This document shows positions 1 through 8,830 of a DNA stretch of 64,000 bases, one piece after another. Made by a program: the position numbers and the translations under genes. Below the pieces are notes generated by a model that did no database searches, was not told where the DNA came from, and worked only from the letters and a program-made list of their open reading frames with translations. How positions within the stretch are numbered: position 1 is the stretch's first letter; every line of letters begins with the position of its first letter. Where the stretch lies: the NCBI RefSeq assembly GCF_003112555.1, contig NZ_BEWB01000010.1, forward strand, positions 310,001 through 374,000, written 5' to 3'. The stretch comes from Streptomyces coelicoflavus. Lineage in GTDB: Bacteria; Actinomycetota; Actinomycetes; Streptomycetales; Streptomycetaceae.

Positions 1-969
1 GCCCCGGACTTCGCGGGAGACGGCAACGGCGAGCAGGTGACCGTCACCATCCCCAAGGGCGCCGGCGGCTCCACGATCGGCCAGGAACTCAAACGCCAGG
101 GCGTGGTGAAGAGCGTCGACGCCTTCATCGCCGCCCAGCAGAGCAATCCGCGTGGCAAGAGCATCCAGGACGGCGTCTACACGCTTCAGAAGGAGATGTC
201 GGCCGAGAGCGCGGTCGAACTCCTGCTCAGCCCGGAGAGCCGCAGCAACCTGATCGTCGCCGAGGGCAGGCGCAACGCCGACGTCTACGAGCTCATCGAC
301 AAACGCCTCGAAGTGAAGGAAGGCACCACCGCCAAGGTCGCCAAGTCCGAGTACAAGAACCTCGGCCTGCCCGAATGGGCGCTGAACCACAAGGACGTCA
401 AGGACCCCCTGGAGGGCTTCCTCTACCCGTCCAGCTACTCGGCGGCCAAGGGGCAGAAGCCCGAGGACGTGCTGAAGCAGATGGTGGAGCGGGCCACCGC
501 GAAATACGAGGAGATGGGTCTCGAGAAGAAGGCCGAAGGCCTGGGTCTCGAAGGGCCGTGGCAACTGCTCACCGTCGCCAGCCTCGTCCAGGCGGAGGGC
601 AGGAGCCACGAGGACTTCCGCAAGATGGCCGAGGTTGTCTACAACCGCCTCAAGCCGGGCAACGAGCAGACCAACGGGATGCTGGAGTTCGACTCGACGT
701 ACAACTACGTCAAGAACCAGAGCAAGATCGACCTGTCCCTCAAGGAACTGCGCACCTTCGACAACCCGTACAACACCTACTACACCAAGGGCCTGCCGCC
801 CGGCCCCATCAGCAATCCCGGCGAGGAGGCGCTGAAGGGCGCTCTCGCCCCGACCGGTGACGGTTGGTACTACTTCATCTCGCGCGACGGCAAGACGAGC
901 GAGTTCACCAAGACCAACGCGGAACACCAGAAGTTGGTCGACCAGTGGGAAGCCTCGAAGAACCAGTGA
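1..969 (+). CDS. mltG: Endolytic murein transglycosylase MltG (YceG-like), 5' end cut off
   Basis: The frame is open from base 1, so the start and the N-terminal membrane anchor lie outside the window; about 322 residues remain. The YceG/MltG family cleaves nascent glycan strands at the outer face of the membrane and ends peptidoglycan chains. The C-terminal half shows the family hallmarks: a VASLVQAEGRS stretch carrying the catalytic Glu, the VYNRL helix, LEFDSTYNY, and the TYYTKGLPPGPISNPG loop. The stop overlaps the aroE start (GTGA), so the two genes are probably co-transcribed, an arrangement common in actinobacteria. Identity is firm; only the N-terminus is unseen. Confidence 0.93.
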   Translation, partial: APDFAGDGNGEQVTVTIPKGAGGSTIGQELKRQGVVKSVDAFIAAQQSNPRGKSIQDGVYTLQKEMSAESAVELLLSPESRSNLIVAEGRRNADVYELIDKRLEVKEGTTAKVAKSEYKNLGLPEWALNHKDVKDPLEGFLYPSSYSAAKGQKPEDVLKQMVERATAKYEEMGLEKKAEGLGLEGPWQLLTVASLVQAEGRSHEDFRKMAEVVYNRLKPGNEQTNGMLEFDSTYNYVKNQSKIDLSLKELRTFDNPYNTYYTKGLPPGPISNPGEEALKGALAPTGDGWYYFISRDGKTSEFTKTNAEHQKLVDQWEASKNQ

Positions 970-1802
970 CGTCCGTACCCCGCCGAGCCGCCGTTCTAGG
1001 CTCGCCCATCGCCCACTCACTCTCCCCGGTGCTGCACCGTGCCGCCTACGCCGAGCTGGGACTTAAGGACTGGACGTACGACCGCTTCGACATCGACGAG
1101 GCCGCCCTGCCCGGCTTCTTCGCGGAGCTGGGGCCCGAGTGGGCGGGGCTGTCACTGACCATGCCGCTCAAGCGGGCGGTGATCCCGCTGCTCGACGGCA
1201 TCAGCGAGACGGCGGCCTCCGTCGACGCGGTGAACACCGTGGTGTTCGGCGAGGACGGCCGGAAGACCGGCGACAACACCGACATCCCCGGCATCGTCGC
1301 CGCCCTGCGCGAGCACGGCGTCGAAAAGGTCGAGAGCGCCGCGATCCTCGGCGCCGGCGCCACCGCGTCCTCGGCGCTGGCCGCACTGGCCCGGATCTGC
1401 ACCGGTGAGGTCTCCGTCTACGTCCGCAGCGAGGCGCGCGCCGCCGAGATGCAGGGCTGGGCCGAGCGGCTGGACGTCGAGGTGCGCATCGCCAACTGGT
1501 CGGACGCCGAGGAGGCGTTGCACGCCCCGCTGGTCGTGGCCACCACCCCGGCCGGCGCCACCGACGCGCTCGCCGCGGCCGTCCCGGAGCGGCCCGCCAC
1601 CCTCTTCGACGTGCTCTACGACCCGTGGCCCACTGCGCTCGCCGCCCGCTGGTCGGCGCATGGCGGTGCCGTCGTCAGCGGCCTCGACCTGCTGCTCCAC
1701 CAGGCGGTGCTCCAGGTGGAGCGGATGACGCGGCGGGCACCCGCCCCGCTCGCGGCCATGAGGGTGGCGGGAGAACGGGCTTTGCGGGCCGCACGGAAGT
1801 GA
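966..1802 (+). CDS. aroE: Shikimate dehydrogenase
   Basis: Reduces 3-dehydroshikimate to shikimate with NADPH in the cytoplasmic chorismate pathway. 278 residues, normal for the family. The shikimate-binding SPIAHSLSP loop is at residues 13-21, the catalytic Lys in LTMPLK at about 69, followed by NTVV, the DNTDIPG motif, and a Rossmann GAGATAS turn for the cofactor. The GTG at 966 is chosen because it overlaps the mltG stop by 4 bases and directly precedes the conserved N-terminus; a longer in-frame extension inside mltG has no homologous content. First of four aro genes here, separated from aroC by a small secreted-protein gene. Confidence 0.95.
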   Translation: MTSVPRRAAVLGSPIAHSLSPVLHRAAYAELGLKDWTYDRFDIDEAALPGFFAELGPEWAGLSLTMPLKRAVIPLLDGISETAASVDAVNTVVFGEDGRKTGDNTDIPGIVAALREHGVEKVESAAILGAGATASSALAALARICTGEVSVYVRSEARAAEMQGWAERLDVEVRIANWSDAEEALHAPLVVATTPAGATDALAAAVPERPATLFDVLYDPWPTALAARWSAHGGAVVSGLDLLLHQAVLQVERMTRRAPAPLAAMRVAGERALRAARK

Positions 1803-1906
1803 TTCGGCCAGAATGTGGCTGATTTGATGCGCACCTGACAGGCTTGATCGCTTCGATGTACGGTTCCCCAGTCGGTGCTGAGCAGTGTCGGCCGGAGGGG
1901 AGAGTT

Positions 1907-2362
1907 GTGCGCAGATCGATCGGTCGCATCATTGCTTTGACTGCGGCGGCATTCGGATTGTTGCTTGCTGGATCGGGGGTGGCGCAAGCGGCGACACCTG
2001 CCCAGCGAGCCGTGGCAGCCTGTGGATCCAGTTATTACGTTCAGCGTAGTCACACGATGGGGTTGGGGCAGAATGTCACCGTCTACCAGCTCTACAGTTC
2101 CTCGACGGGGAACAATTGCGTCGTTACTCTGAAGCACGAGAATGCTGGGGCCTATTACGGAACGGCCACCGGTCTCGGCGCCGGTATTCAGGCTGAAGGT
2201 GGCTCGTGGAAGAAGGACGACGGCGACTACAAGTACTACGCGGGTCCCGTCTACGTCTATGCGTCCGGCAAGTGCGTTCGATTTTGGGCGCACTATCAGG
2301 AACTCGGGGCCTCCAGCATTCATGAGTGGTACCACACCAGCACTTACGGAAACTGTGGCTGA
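1907..2362 (+). CDS. Small secreted protein, spore-associated protein A-like
   Basis: 151 residues from a GTG at 1907, preceded by GGAGGGGA at suitable spacing. The N-terminus is a classic Sec signal peptide (two Arg, a hydrophobic core to about residue 25, cleavage after AQA before ATPAQRA). The mature part has Cys pairs (ACGSSYYV, NNCVVTL, GKCVRF, near-terminal NCG) that probably form disulfides, and VYQLYSSSTGNNCVVTLK resembles the SapA family of streptomycete spore-coat-associated proteins; this is recognition from memory, not a search. Codon third positions carry far more A and T than the flanking aro genes, and it interrupts the aroE-aroC order, so it may be a later insertion. Function unknown. 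Confidence 0.72.
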   Translation: MRRSIGRIIALTAAAFGLLLAGSGVAQAATPAQRAVAACGSSYYVQRSHTMGLGQNVTVYQLYSSSTGNNCVVTLKHENAGAYYGTATGLGAGIQAEGGSWKKDDGDYKYYAGPVYVYASGKCVRFWAHYQELGASSIHEWYHTSTYGNCG

Positions 2363-2555
2363 CGCCGAGGTGCATGGCGGCGTGCTCGTCCTTTAATGCG
2401 GCCCGTCCGTCTGATGGACCTATCAGCGGACCCCGGGGCCGGACGTGGGAGGATCGGAGGCGGCGGGCCGGGGCCGCGCACCCGGTCGGACCGTCGCGTA
2501 CGCGGACAAGGAGCGTACGCGGGGCATACCGGGGCGCGAGCACTGAGGAGCACCG

Positions 2556-3740
2556 TTGAGCAGGTTGCGCTGGCTGACCGCGGGGGAGTCCCACGGTCCC
2601 GCACTCGTCGCGACGCTGGAGGGACTGCCCGCCGGCGTACCGATCACCACCGACATGGTGGCGGACCACCTGGCGAGGCGGCGGCTCGGCTACGGCCGCG
2701 GTGCGCGGATGAAGTTCGAGCGCGACGAGGTCACCTTCCTCGGTGGCGTCCGGCACGGTCTGACGATGGGCTCTCCGGTCGCCGTCATGGTCGGCAACAC
2801 GGAGTGGCCCAAGTGGGAGCAGGTCATGGCGGCCGACCCGGTCGACCCGGAGGTGCTGGCCGGCCTGGCGCGCAACGCCCCGCTGACCCGGCCGCGCCCC
2901 GGCCACGCGGACCTCGCCGGCATGCAGAAGTACGGCTTCGACGAGGCCCGGCCGATCCTGGAGCGCGCCTCCGCCCGTGAGACGGCGGCCCGGGTGGCCC
3001 TGGGCGCGGTGGCCCGCTCGTACCTGAAGGAGACGACCGGCGTCGAGATCGTCAGCCACGTCGTCGAACTGGCCTCGGCGAAGGCGCCGCACGGCGTGTA
3101 CCCGACGCCGGACGACGTCGAGCGGCTGGACGCCGACCCGGTGCGCTGCCTGGACGCGGACGCGTCGGAGGCGATGGTCGCCGAGATCGACCAGGCCCAC
3201 AAGGACGGCGACACCCTCGGCGGCGTCGTCGAGATCCTCGCCTACGGTGTGCCGGTGGGCCTCGGTTCCCACGTCCACTGGGACCGCAAGCTCGACGCGC
3301 GGCTCGCAGGCGCCCTCATGGGCATCCAGGCGATCAAGGGCGTCGAGATCGGCGACGGCTTCGAGCTGGCCCGCGTGCCCGGCTCCCAGGCCCACGACGA
3401 GATCGTGAGCACGCCCGACGGCATCCGCCGGGTCTCCGGCCGCTCCGGTGGGACCGAGGGCGGGCTGACGACGGGTGAGCTGCTGCGGGTGCGCGCCGCG
3501 ATGAAGCCGATCGCGACCGTGCCGCGCGCCCTGAGGACCGTGGACGTGACCACCGGCGAGGCCGCGCAGGCCCATCACCAGCGCTCCGACGTGTCCGCGG
3601 TCCCGGCCGCCGGAATCGTCGCCGAGGCCATGGTGGCCCTGGTCCTCGCCGACGCGGTGGCGGAGAAGTTCGGCGGCGACAGCGTGACCGAGACCCGCCG
3701 CAACGTGCGCTCCTACCTCGACAACCTGGCCATCCGATGA
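2556..3740 (+). CDS. aroC: Chorismate synthase
   Basis: Catalyses the FMN-dependent anti-elimination of phosphate from EPSP to chorismate. 394 residues, family length. The start is TTG at 2556 with GAGGAG seven bases upstream; the protein opens with the family signature RWLTAGESHGPAL. Further motifs are RRRLGYGRGARMKFE, the RPGHADL loop with conserved His, SARETAARVALGA and GRSGGTEGG. The stop overlaps the aroK start (ATGA), indicating translational coupling within an aroC-aroK-aroB operon. Confidence 0.97.
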   Translation: MSRLRWLTAGESHGPALVATLEGLPAGVPITTDMVADHLARRRLGYGRGARMKFERDEVTFLGGVRHGLTMGSPVAVMVGNTEWPKWEQVMAADPVDPEVLAGLARNAPLTRPRPGHADLAGMQKYGFDEARPILERASARETAARVALGAVARSYLKETTGVEIVSHVVELASAKAPHGVYPTPDDVERLDADPVRCLDADASEAMVAEIDQAHKDGDTLGGVVEILAYGVPVGLGSHVHWDRKLDARLAGALMGIQAIKGVEIGDGFELARVPGSQAHDEIVSTPDGIRRVSGRSGGTEGGLTTGELLRVRAAMKPIATVPRALRTVDVTTGEAAQAHHQRSDVSAVPAAGIVAEAMVALVLADAVAEKFGGDSVTETRRNVRSYLDNLAIR

Positions 3741-4252
3741 GCGCCCCGCTGATCGTCCTCGTCGGCCCGATGGGCGTCGGCAAGTCCACCGTCGGGCAGC
3801 TGCTCGCCGAGCGACTGGGCACCGGATACCGGGACACGGACGAGGACATCGTCACCGCCCAGGGGCGGGCCATCGCCGACATCTTCGTGGACGAGGGCGA
3901 GGCGGCCTTCCGGGCTCTGGAGAAGGAGGCCGTGCGCAGCGCGCTCGCCGGGCACGACGGCGTCCTCGCCCTCGGTGGCGGCGCGATCCTCGACGCCGAC
4001 ACGCGTGCGCTGCTCGCCGGGCAGCGGGTCGTGTACCTCTCGATGGACGTCGAGGAGGCCGTCAGGCGCACCGGTCTGAACGCGGCGCGGCCGCTGCTCG
4101 CGGTCAACCCGCGCAAGCAGTGGCGCGAGCTCATGGAGGCCCGCCGGCACCTCTACGAGGAGGTCGCCACGGTCGTCGTGGCCACGGACGGTCGCACGCC
4201 GGAAGAAGTCACCCAAGCCGCCCTGGACGCAGTGGAGTTGAAGGACGTATGA
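3737..4252 (+). CDS. aroK: Shikimate kinase
   Basis: Phosphorylates shikimate at the 3-hydroxyl using ATP. 171 residues. The Walker A loop GPMGVGKST is at about residues 10-18, the DTDEDI shikimate-binding Asp follows at about 34, then the GGGAIL motif and the lid Arg in NAARPLL. It overlaps aroC upstream and aroB downstream by 4 bases each, so the three are very likely translated as a unit. Confidence 0.96.
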   Translation: MSAPLIVLVGPMGVGKSTVGQLLAERLGTGYRDTDEDIVTAQGRAIADIFVDEGEAAFRALEKEAVRSALAGHDGVLALGGGAILDADTRALLAGQRVVYLSMDVEEAVRRTGLNAARPLLAVNPRKQWRELMEARRHLYEEVATVVVATDGRTPEEVTQAALDAVELKDV

Positions 4253-5340
4253 GCGAGGCAGTCACCCGGATCCAGGTCGGCGGCACCGCCGGGTCCGACC
4301 CCTACGAGGTCCTGGTGGGCCGTCAGCTCCTGGGCGAGCTGGGCGGTCTGATCGGGGCGAAGGCGAAGCGGGTCGCGGTGATCCACCCCGAGGCGCTGGC
4401 CGAAACCGGTGACGCGCTGCGCGCCGACCTCGCCGAGCAGGGCTACGAGGCCGTCGCCATCCAGGTGCCCAACGCCGAGGAGGCCAAGACCGCCGAGGTC
4501 GCCGCGTACTGCTGGAAGGCGCTCGGACAGTCCGGGTTCACGCGGACCGACGTCATCGTGGGGGTCGGCGGCGGGGCCAGCACCGACCTGGCCGGGTTCG
4601 TGGCCGCGACCTGGCTGCGCGGGGTGCGCTGGATCGCCGTGCCCACCACCGTGCTGGCCATGGTGGACGCGGCCGTCGGCGGCAAGACCGGCATCAACAC
4701 CGCCGAGGGCAAGAACCTCGTCGGCGCCTTCCACCCGCCCGCCGGTGTGCTGTGCGACCTGGCCGCCCTGGACTCGCTCCCGGTCAACGACTACGTCTCC
4801 GGACTGGCCGAGGTCATCAAGGCCGGCTTCATCGCCGACCCGGCGATCCTCGACCTGATCGAGTCCGACCCCCAGGCGGCGCGCACGCCGGCCGGTCCGC
4901 ACACCGCCGAGCTGATCGTGCGCTCCATCGAGGTCAAGGCCGAGGTGGTCTCCTCCGACCTGAAGGAAGCGGGCCGCAGGGAGATCCTCAACTACGGCCA
5001 CACCCTGGGCCACGCCATCGAGAAGAACGAGCGCTACAAGTGGCGGCACGGCGCCGCCGTCTCCGTCGGCATGCACTTCGCCGCCGAACTGGGCCGCCTG
5101 GCCGGCCGGCTGGACGACGCCACCGCCGACCGCCACCGCAGCATCCTCGAAGCAGTCGGCCTCCCGCTCCACTACCGCTACGACCAGTGGCCCAAGCTGG
5201 TCGAGAACATGAAGGTCGACAAGAAGTCCCGCGGCGACCTGCTGCGCTTCATCGTCCTGGACGGCCTGGCCAAGCCCACCGTCCTCGAGGGCCCCGACCC
5301 GGCCGTCCTCCTCGCCGCCTACGGCGAGGTGGGCGAGTAG
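4249..5340 (+). CDS. aroB: 3-dehydroquinate synthase
   Basis: Converts DAHP to 3-dehydroquinate, the first ring-forming step of the shikimate route, using NAD and a divalent metal. 363 residues. Visible motifs are VGGGASTDLAGFVAATW for NAD, PTTVLAMVDAAVGGKTGIN, the metal ligands in GLAEVIKAGF (Glu) and NYGHTLGHAIE (His), and the HGAAVSVGM segment (His). The ATG at 4249 overlaps the aroK stop. It is the last gene of the aro run and is followed by a strong hairpin. Confidence 0.97.
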   Translation: MSEAVTRIQVGGTAGSDPYEVLVGRQLLGELGGLIGAKAKRVAVIHPEALAETGDALRADLAEQGYEAVAIQVPNAEEAKTAEVAAYCWKALGQSGFTRTDVIVGVGGGASTDLAGFVAATWLRGVRWIAVPTTVLAMVDAAVGGKTGINTAEGKNLVGAFHPPAGVLCDLAALDSLPVNDYVSGLAEVIKAGFIADPAILDLIESDPQAARTPAGPHTAELIVRSIEVKAEVVSSDLKEAGRREILNYGHTLGHAIEKNERYKWRHGAAVSVGMHFAAELGRLAGRLDDATADRHRSILEAVGLPLHYRYDQWPKLVENMKVDKKSRGDLLRFIVLDGLAKPTVLEGPDPAVLLAAYGEVGE

Positions 5341-5391
5341 TACCCGGCTGTTCCCTTCCGCCCGATTCGCCCTGCCGGACGGGCACTTCGG

Positions 5392-5431
5392 ACCGCCCCC
5401 GGCCGTTCACCAAACAACGGCCGGGGGCGGT
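5392..5431 (+). terminator. Perfect 16-bp stem hairpin after aroB
   Basis: Arms at 5392-5407 and 5416-5431 are perfectly complementary and G+C-rich, with an 8-base loop (CACCAAAC). It sits 52 bases past the aroB stop and before the next gene. There is no long T tract, as usual in Streptomyces. Most likely the end of the aro operon transcript. Confidence 0.75.
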
Positions 5432-5511
5432 ACCGTTCGGTAGCAGGACGGCGGGCCCCCTTCCCGCCGCCAGCGCCCATCGCCTGCCTGTACGAGACGG
5501 AGTGGCACCGG

Positions 5512-6420
5512 ATGCAGCACCCAGTGGGTTCTCCGCTGCCGCCGCCCCACCAGCCGGGGCACGGACCGGCCCTCGGCTGGTCCCCGGCCGCACACCACCC
5601 TGGCCCGCCCCAGGGACCCGCCCCCGTGCCGCCTCAGGCACCGGGACCCCCCACGGCCCCGCGTCAGGCCCCGGCGCCGCCGCGCCAGGCCCCGCACCCG
5701 GCCTCCGGCCCGGCCCCGCACCAGCCGGCCCCCGCGCCGGGACCGCATCACCCGGGCCCCGCTCCCGCGTCGGAGACCACCGGCCACGTGGCCTTGCCCC
5801 CCGGCGGCCCGGTGGCCGTGCCCAGCGTGCCCCCGGCCACGGCCGCCGCGCCCGACCCCACCACGACCACCCTCGCGGTGCTGCTCATCGGCCCCGCGGG
5901 AGCCGGAAAGACGAGCGTCGCCAAGTACTGGGCGGACCACCGCCGGGTCCCGACCGCGCACATCAGCCTCGACGATGTCCGCGAATGGGTCCGCTCCGGC
6001 TTCGCCGACCCCCAGACCGGGTGGAACGAACACTCGGAGGCGCAGTACCGCCTCGCCCGCCGCACCTGCGGCTTCTCCGCGCGCAACTTCCTCGCCAACG
6101 GCATCTCCTGCATCCTCGACGACGCGGTCTTCCCGGACCGCCCGGTCGTCGGCCTCGGCGGCTGGAAGCGGCACGTCGGCCCCGGCCTGCTCCCGGTCGT
6201 CCTCCTGCCGGGTCTGGACATCGTCCTGGAGCGCAACGCCGAACGCAGCGGCAACCGCCGCCTCACCGACGAGGAGGTCGCCCGCATCCACGGCCGCATG
6301 GCCGGCTGGTACGGCTCCGGTCTCCCCATCATCGACAACTCCCAACTCGACATCCCGGACACCGCCCACCTCCTCGACGAGGTCCTCTCCCGCTCCATAG
6401 CCAGCCCCCCGAACTGGTAG
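5512..6420 (+). CDS. Proline-rich P-loop kinase-like protein
   Basis: 302 residues from the ATG at 5512 (upstream GAGACGGAG). Residues 1 to about 115 are a disordered-looking tract dominated by Pro, Ala, Gly, His and Gln, with many PP and APxP runs. The rest is a P-loop domain: LLIGPAGAGKTS at about 124-135, LDDVREWVRSG, and a run like zeta-toxin or polynucleotide-kinase-type AAA_33 kinases (ISCILDDAVFPDRP, LERNAERSGNRRLTDEEVARIHGRM). Substrate unknown. It stands between aroB and a peptidase-like gene, two genes upstream of efp; a protein so rich in consecutive prolines should depend on EF-P for its own translation. Confidence 0.8.
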   Translation: MQHPVGSPLPPPHQPGHGPALGWSPAAHHPGPPQGPAPVPPQAPGPPTAPRQAPAPPRQAPHPASGPAPHQPAPAPGPHHPGPAPASETTGHVALPPGGPVAVPSVPPATAAAPDPTTTTLAVLLIGPAGAGKTSVAKYWADHRRVPTAHISLDDVREWVRSGFADPQTGWNEHSEAQYRLARRTCGFSARNFLANGISCILDDAVFPDRPVVGLGGWKRHVGPGLLPVVLLPGLDIVLERNAERSGNRRLTDEEVARIHGRMAGWYGSGLPIIDNSQLDIPDTAHLLDEVLSRSIASPPNW

Positions 6421-6429
6421 ACGCCGTTC

Positions 6430-6505
6430 AGGGCAGCGCCCCAAAGGGGCGCGGGACTGTATCGACATGCGGCTCCGCCGCGGGGGCGCGAGAAACCCCC
6501 ACCGG
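6430..6505. repeat. Dispersed streptomycete intergenic repeat, copy 1
   Basis: Directly after the P-loop gene stop lies a short hairpin (GCGCCCC at 6436-6442, AAA loop, GGGGCGC at 6446-6452) continuing into GGGACTGT..GACATGCGGCTCCGCCGCGG. A related element begins at 38502 in the same window. The wording (AGGGGCGCGGGGAACTG and derivatives) belongs to a class of short repeats that I recall as common between Streptomyces genes; copy number here cannot be counted. The hairpin may also end transcription. Confidence 0.55.
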
Positions 6506-6624
6506 CGTCCAGACGCAACACAACACAAGCCCCCACCCCATGTGGCGCACCCCGCGTCCCCCGGGCCCCGCTCACTCGGCCCACCCAAGCGGCGCCCCCA
6601 CCGGCGGAGCCATACGCTCGGCTC

Positions 6625-7731
6625 ATGTCAGAGGTCTACGCGGCCCGCCGGACGCGCCTACGGGAACGCTGCAACGCGGGCGGCAGCGCGGCGGCGCTCG
6701 TCTCCCGGCCCGCCAACGTGCGCTATCTCGCCGGCGCCGCCCCGCACGGCGCCGTGCTGCTGCTCGGCAGGACCGAGGACCTGTTGGTCTGCTCGGGCCC
6801 GCCGGACGACCGGCCCACGCAGGGCCGCCCCGACGAGGCGCTGCCGGTGCGCACCCTGCCCGGACCCGGAGGCGATCCGGCCGTCACGGCCACCGGCCTC
6901 GCCGCGGACCAGGGTGCCGAGTCCCTCGCCACGGAGGACCACCACCTCACCGTGGTCCGGCACCGGGCCATGTGCTCCGTCGCCCCCGCGCTGCGCCTGA
7001 CGGACCTGGGACAGGCCGTCGAGCAGCTGAGGGTGGTCAAGGACGAGGAGGAGATCTCCTGCCTGCGCATCGGCGCCGAGATCGCCGACCAGGCCCTCGG
7101 CGAGCTCCTGGAGTCCATCCTGGTCGGCCGCACGGAGCGGCACCTCGCCCTGGAGCTGGAACGCCGCCTCGTCGACCACGGCGCCGACGGCCCCGCCTTC
7201 CCCACCTCCGTCGGCACCGGCCCGAACTCGGGGCGCCGCGGCCACCGGCCCACCGACCGCAGGGTGGAGGAGGGCGACTTCCTCTCCGTGTGCCTCGGCG
7301 CGACGTACCGCGGATACCGCTGCGAGATCGGCCGTACCTTCGTCATCGGCACCTCGCCGGCCGACTGGCAGATCGAGTTGTACGACCTCGTCTTCTCCGC
7401 CCAGCGAGCCGGACGCGAGGCCCTCGCACCCGGTGCCGCCTGCCGTGATGTGGACCGCGCCGCCCGCCAGGCACTGGACTCCGCGGGGTACGCGGAGAAC
7501 CTTCCGGCGCTCACCGGTCACGGTGTCGGACTCGAAATCGACGAGGACCCGCAGTTGGCCCCCGCGGCCATGGGTAAACTGGACGCTTGTGTGCCGGTCA
7601 CCGTCGAACCGGGGGTCCACCTCCCGGGCCGGGGCGGGGTCCGGATCGATGACACGCTCGTCGTGCGCCCCGAGGCGGACGGCGGACCCGAGCTACTCAC
7701 CATCACGACCAAGGAGCTGCTCGCGCTCTAG
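6625..7731 (+). CDS. M24 (Xaa-Pro aminopeptidase) family protein with altered metal ligands
   Basis: 368 residues: an N-terminal creatinase-like domain (1 to about 135) and a C-terminal pita-bread domain. Members of this family normally bind two metal ions through Asp, Asp, His, Glu, Glu. Here the positions read Cys223 (SVCLGA where DFGA is usual), Glu234 (YRCEIGRTF where SDITRTF is usual), His299 (TGHGVGLE), Glu328 (VEPG) and Asp342 (RIDD where RIED is usual). Three of five ligands are therefore changed, so catalysis may be altered or lost. Start ATG at 6625; it ends 64 bases before efp and shares its direction. Family assignment is secure, peptidase activity is not. Confidence 0.85.
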   Translation: MSEVYAARRTRLRERCNAGGSAAALVSRPANVRYLAGAAPHGAVLLLGRTEDLLVCSGPPDDRPTQGRPDEALPVRTLPGPGGDPAVTATGLAADQGAESLATEDHHLTVVRHRAMCSVAPALRLTDLGQAVEQLRVVKDEEEISCLRIGAEIADQALGELLESILVGRTERHLALELERRLVDHGADGPAFPTSVGTGPNSGRRGHRPTDRRVEEGDFLSVCLGATYRGYRCEIGRTFVIGTSPADWQIELYDLVFSAQRAGREALAPGAACRDVDRAARQALDSAGYAENLPALTGHGVGLEIDEDPQLAPAAMGKLDACVPVTVEPGVHLPGRGGVRIDDTLVVRPEADGGPELLTITTKELLAL

Positions 7732-7795
7732 CCTCGCGCTGTGCGCGCAACCCCGAGGTCGTCCATGTCAGTCCAGTCCAGGAGATTCCCAAACC

Positions 7796-8362
7796 GTGGC
7801 TTCCACGAACGACCTCAAGAACGGCCTGGTGCTCAAGCTCGAAGGCGGCCAGCTCTGGTCCGTCGTCGAGTTCCAGCACGTCAAGCCCGGCAAGGGCCCG
7901 GCCTTCGTGCGCACCAAGCTCAAGAACGTGCTCTCCGGCAAGACCGTCGACAAGACCTTCAACGCCGGGGTCAAGGTCGAGACGGCCACCGTCGACAAGC
8001 GGGACATGCAGTTCTCGTACATGGACGGCGAGTACTTCGTGTTCATGGACATGCAGACCTACGACCAGCTGCACATCGACCGCAAGGTCGTCGGCGACGC
8101 GGCCAACTTCCTCGTCGAGGGCTTCGAGGCCACCGTCGCGCAGCACGAGGGCGAGGTGCTCTTCGTCGAGCTGCCGGCCGCCGTCGAGCTGACCATCCAG
8201 GAGACCGAGCCCGGCGTCCAGGGCGACCGCTCCACCGGCGGCACCAAGCCGGCCACCCTGGAGACCGGTCACCAGATCAGCGTGCCGCTCTTCATCACCA
8301 CCGGTGAGAAGATCAAGGTCGACACCCGTACGAGCGACTACCTCGGCCGGGTGAACAGCTAA
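7796..8362 (+). CDS. efp: Translation elongation factor P
   Basis: Binds between the P and E sites of ribosomes stalled at consecutive prolines and restores peptide-bond formation. 188 residues with three beta-barrel domains. The modification-loop Lys lies in HVKPGKGPAFVRTK; the symmetrical PGKGP loop is the form seen in actinobacterial EF-P, which is thought to work without modification of this Lys (established for relatives, not shown here). The GTG at 7796 follows AGGAG at 7780-7784 and gives the conserved start (ASTNDLKNG). Two bases separate its stop from nusB, so these are one transcript. Confidence 0.97.
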   Translation: MASTNDLKNGLVLKLEGGQLWSVVEFQHVKPGKGPAFVRTKLKNVLSGKTVDKTFNAGVKVETATVDKRDMQFSYMDGEYFVFMDMQTYDQLHIDRKVVGDAANFLVEGFEATVAQHEGEVLFVELPAAVELTIQETEPGVQGDRSTGGTKPATLETGHQISVPLFITTGEKIKVDTRTSDYLGRVNS

Positions 8363-8364
8363 CC

Positions 8365-8793
8365 GTGGCTGCTCGCAACACGGCCCGCAAACGCGCCTTC
8401 CAGATCCTCTTCGAGGGCGATCAGCGCGGCGCCGACGTCCTGACGGTGCTCGCCGACTGGGTCCGGCACTCCCGGTCCGACACCCGGCAGCCGCCGGTGA
8501 GCGAGTACACGATGGAGCTGGTCGAGGGCTACGCCGCGCGGGCGGAGCGCATCGACGAGCTGATCGCCCAGTACTCGGTCGACTGGACGCTCGACCGGAT
8601 GCCGGTCGTCGACCGCAACATCCTGCGCCTGGGCGCGTACGAGCTGATCTGGGTCGACGAGACCCCGGACGCCGTCGTCCTGGACGAGATGGTGCAGCTG
8701 GCGAAGGAGTTCTCCACGGACGACTCGCCGTCGTTCGTCAACGGCCTCCTCGGCCGGCTGAAGGACCTGAAGCCCTCGCTGCGCCGGGAGTAG
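8365..8793 (+). CDS. nusB: Transcription antitermination factor NusB
   Basis: 142-residue all-helical protein that with S10 (NusE) binds boxA RNA in rRNA leaders. The start MAARNTARKRAFQILFE and the segments LDRMPVVDRNILRLGAYEL and VLDEMVQLAKEFSTDDSPSFVNGLLGRL are typical. The GTG at 8365 lies two bases after the efp stop. The gene ends at a large bidirectional hairpin and faces bldD. Confidence 0.95.
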   Translation: MAARNTARKRAFQILFEGDQRGADVLTVLADWVRHSRSDTRQPPVSEYTMELVEGYAARAERIDELIAQYSVDWTLDRMPVVDRNILRLGAYELIWVDETPDAVVLDEMVQLAKEFSTDDSPSFVNGLLGRLKDLKPSLRRE

Positions 8794-8830
8794 CCTCAGA
8801 GCCTCGCCCGTGCCGCACACGTGCAAGAAA

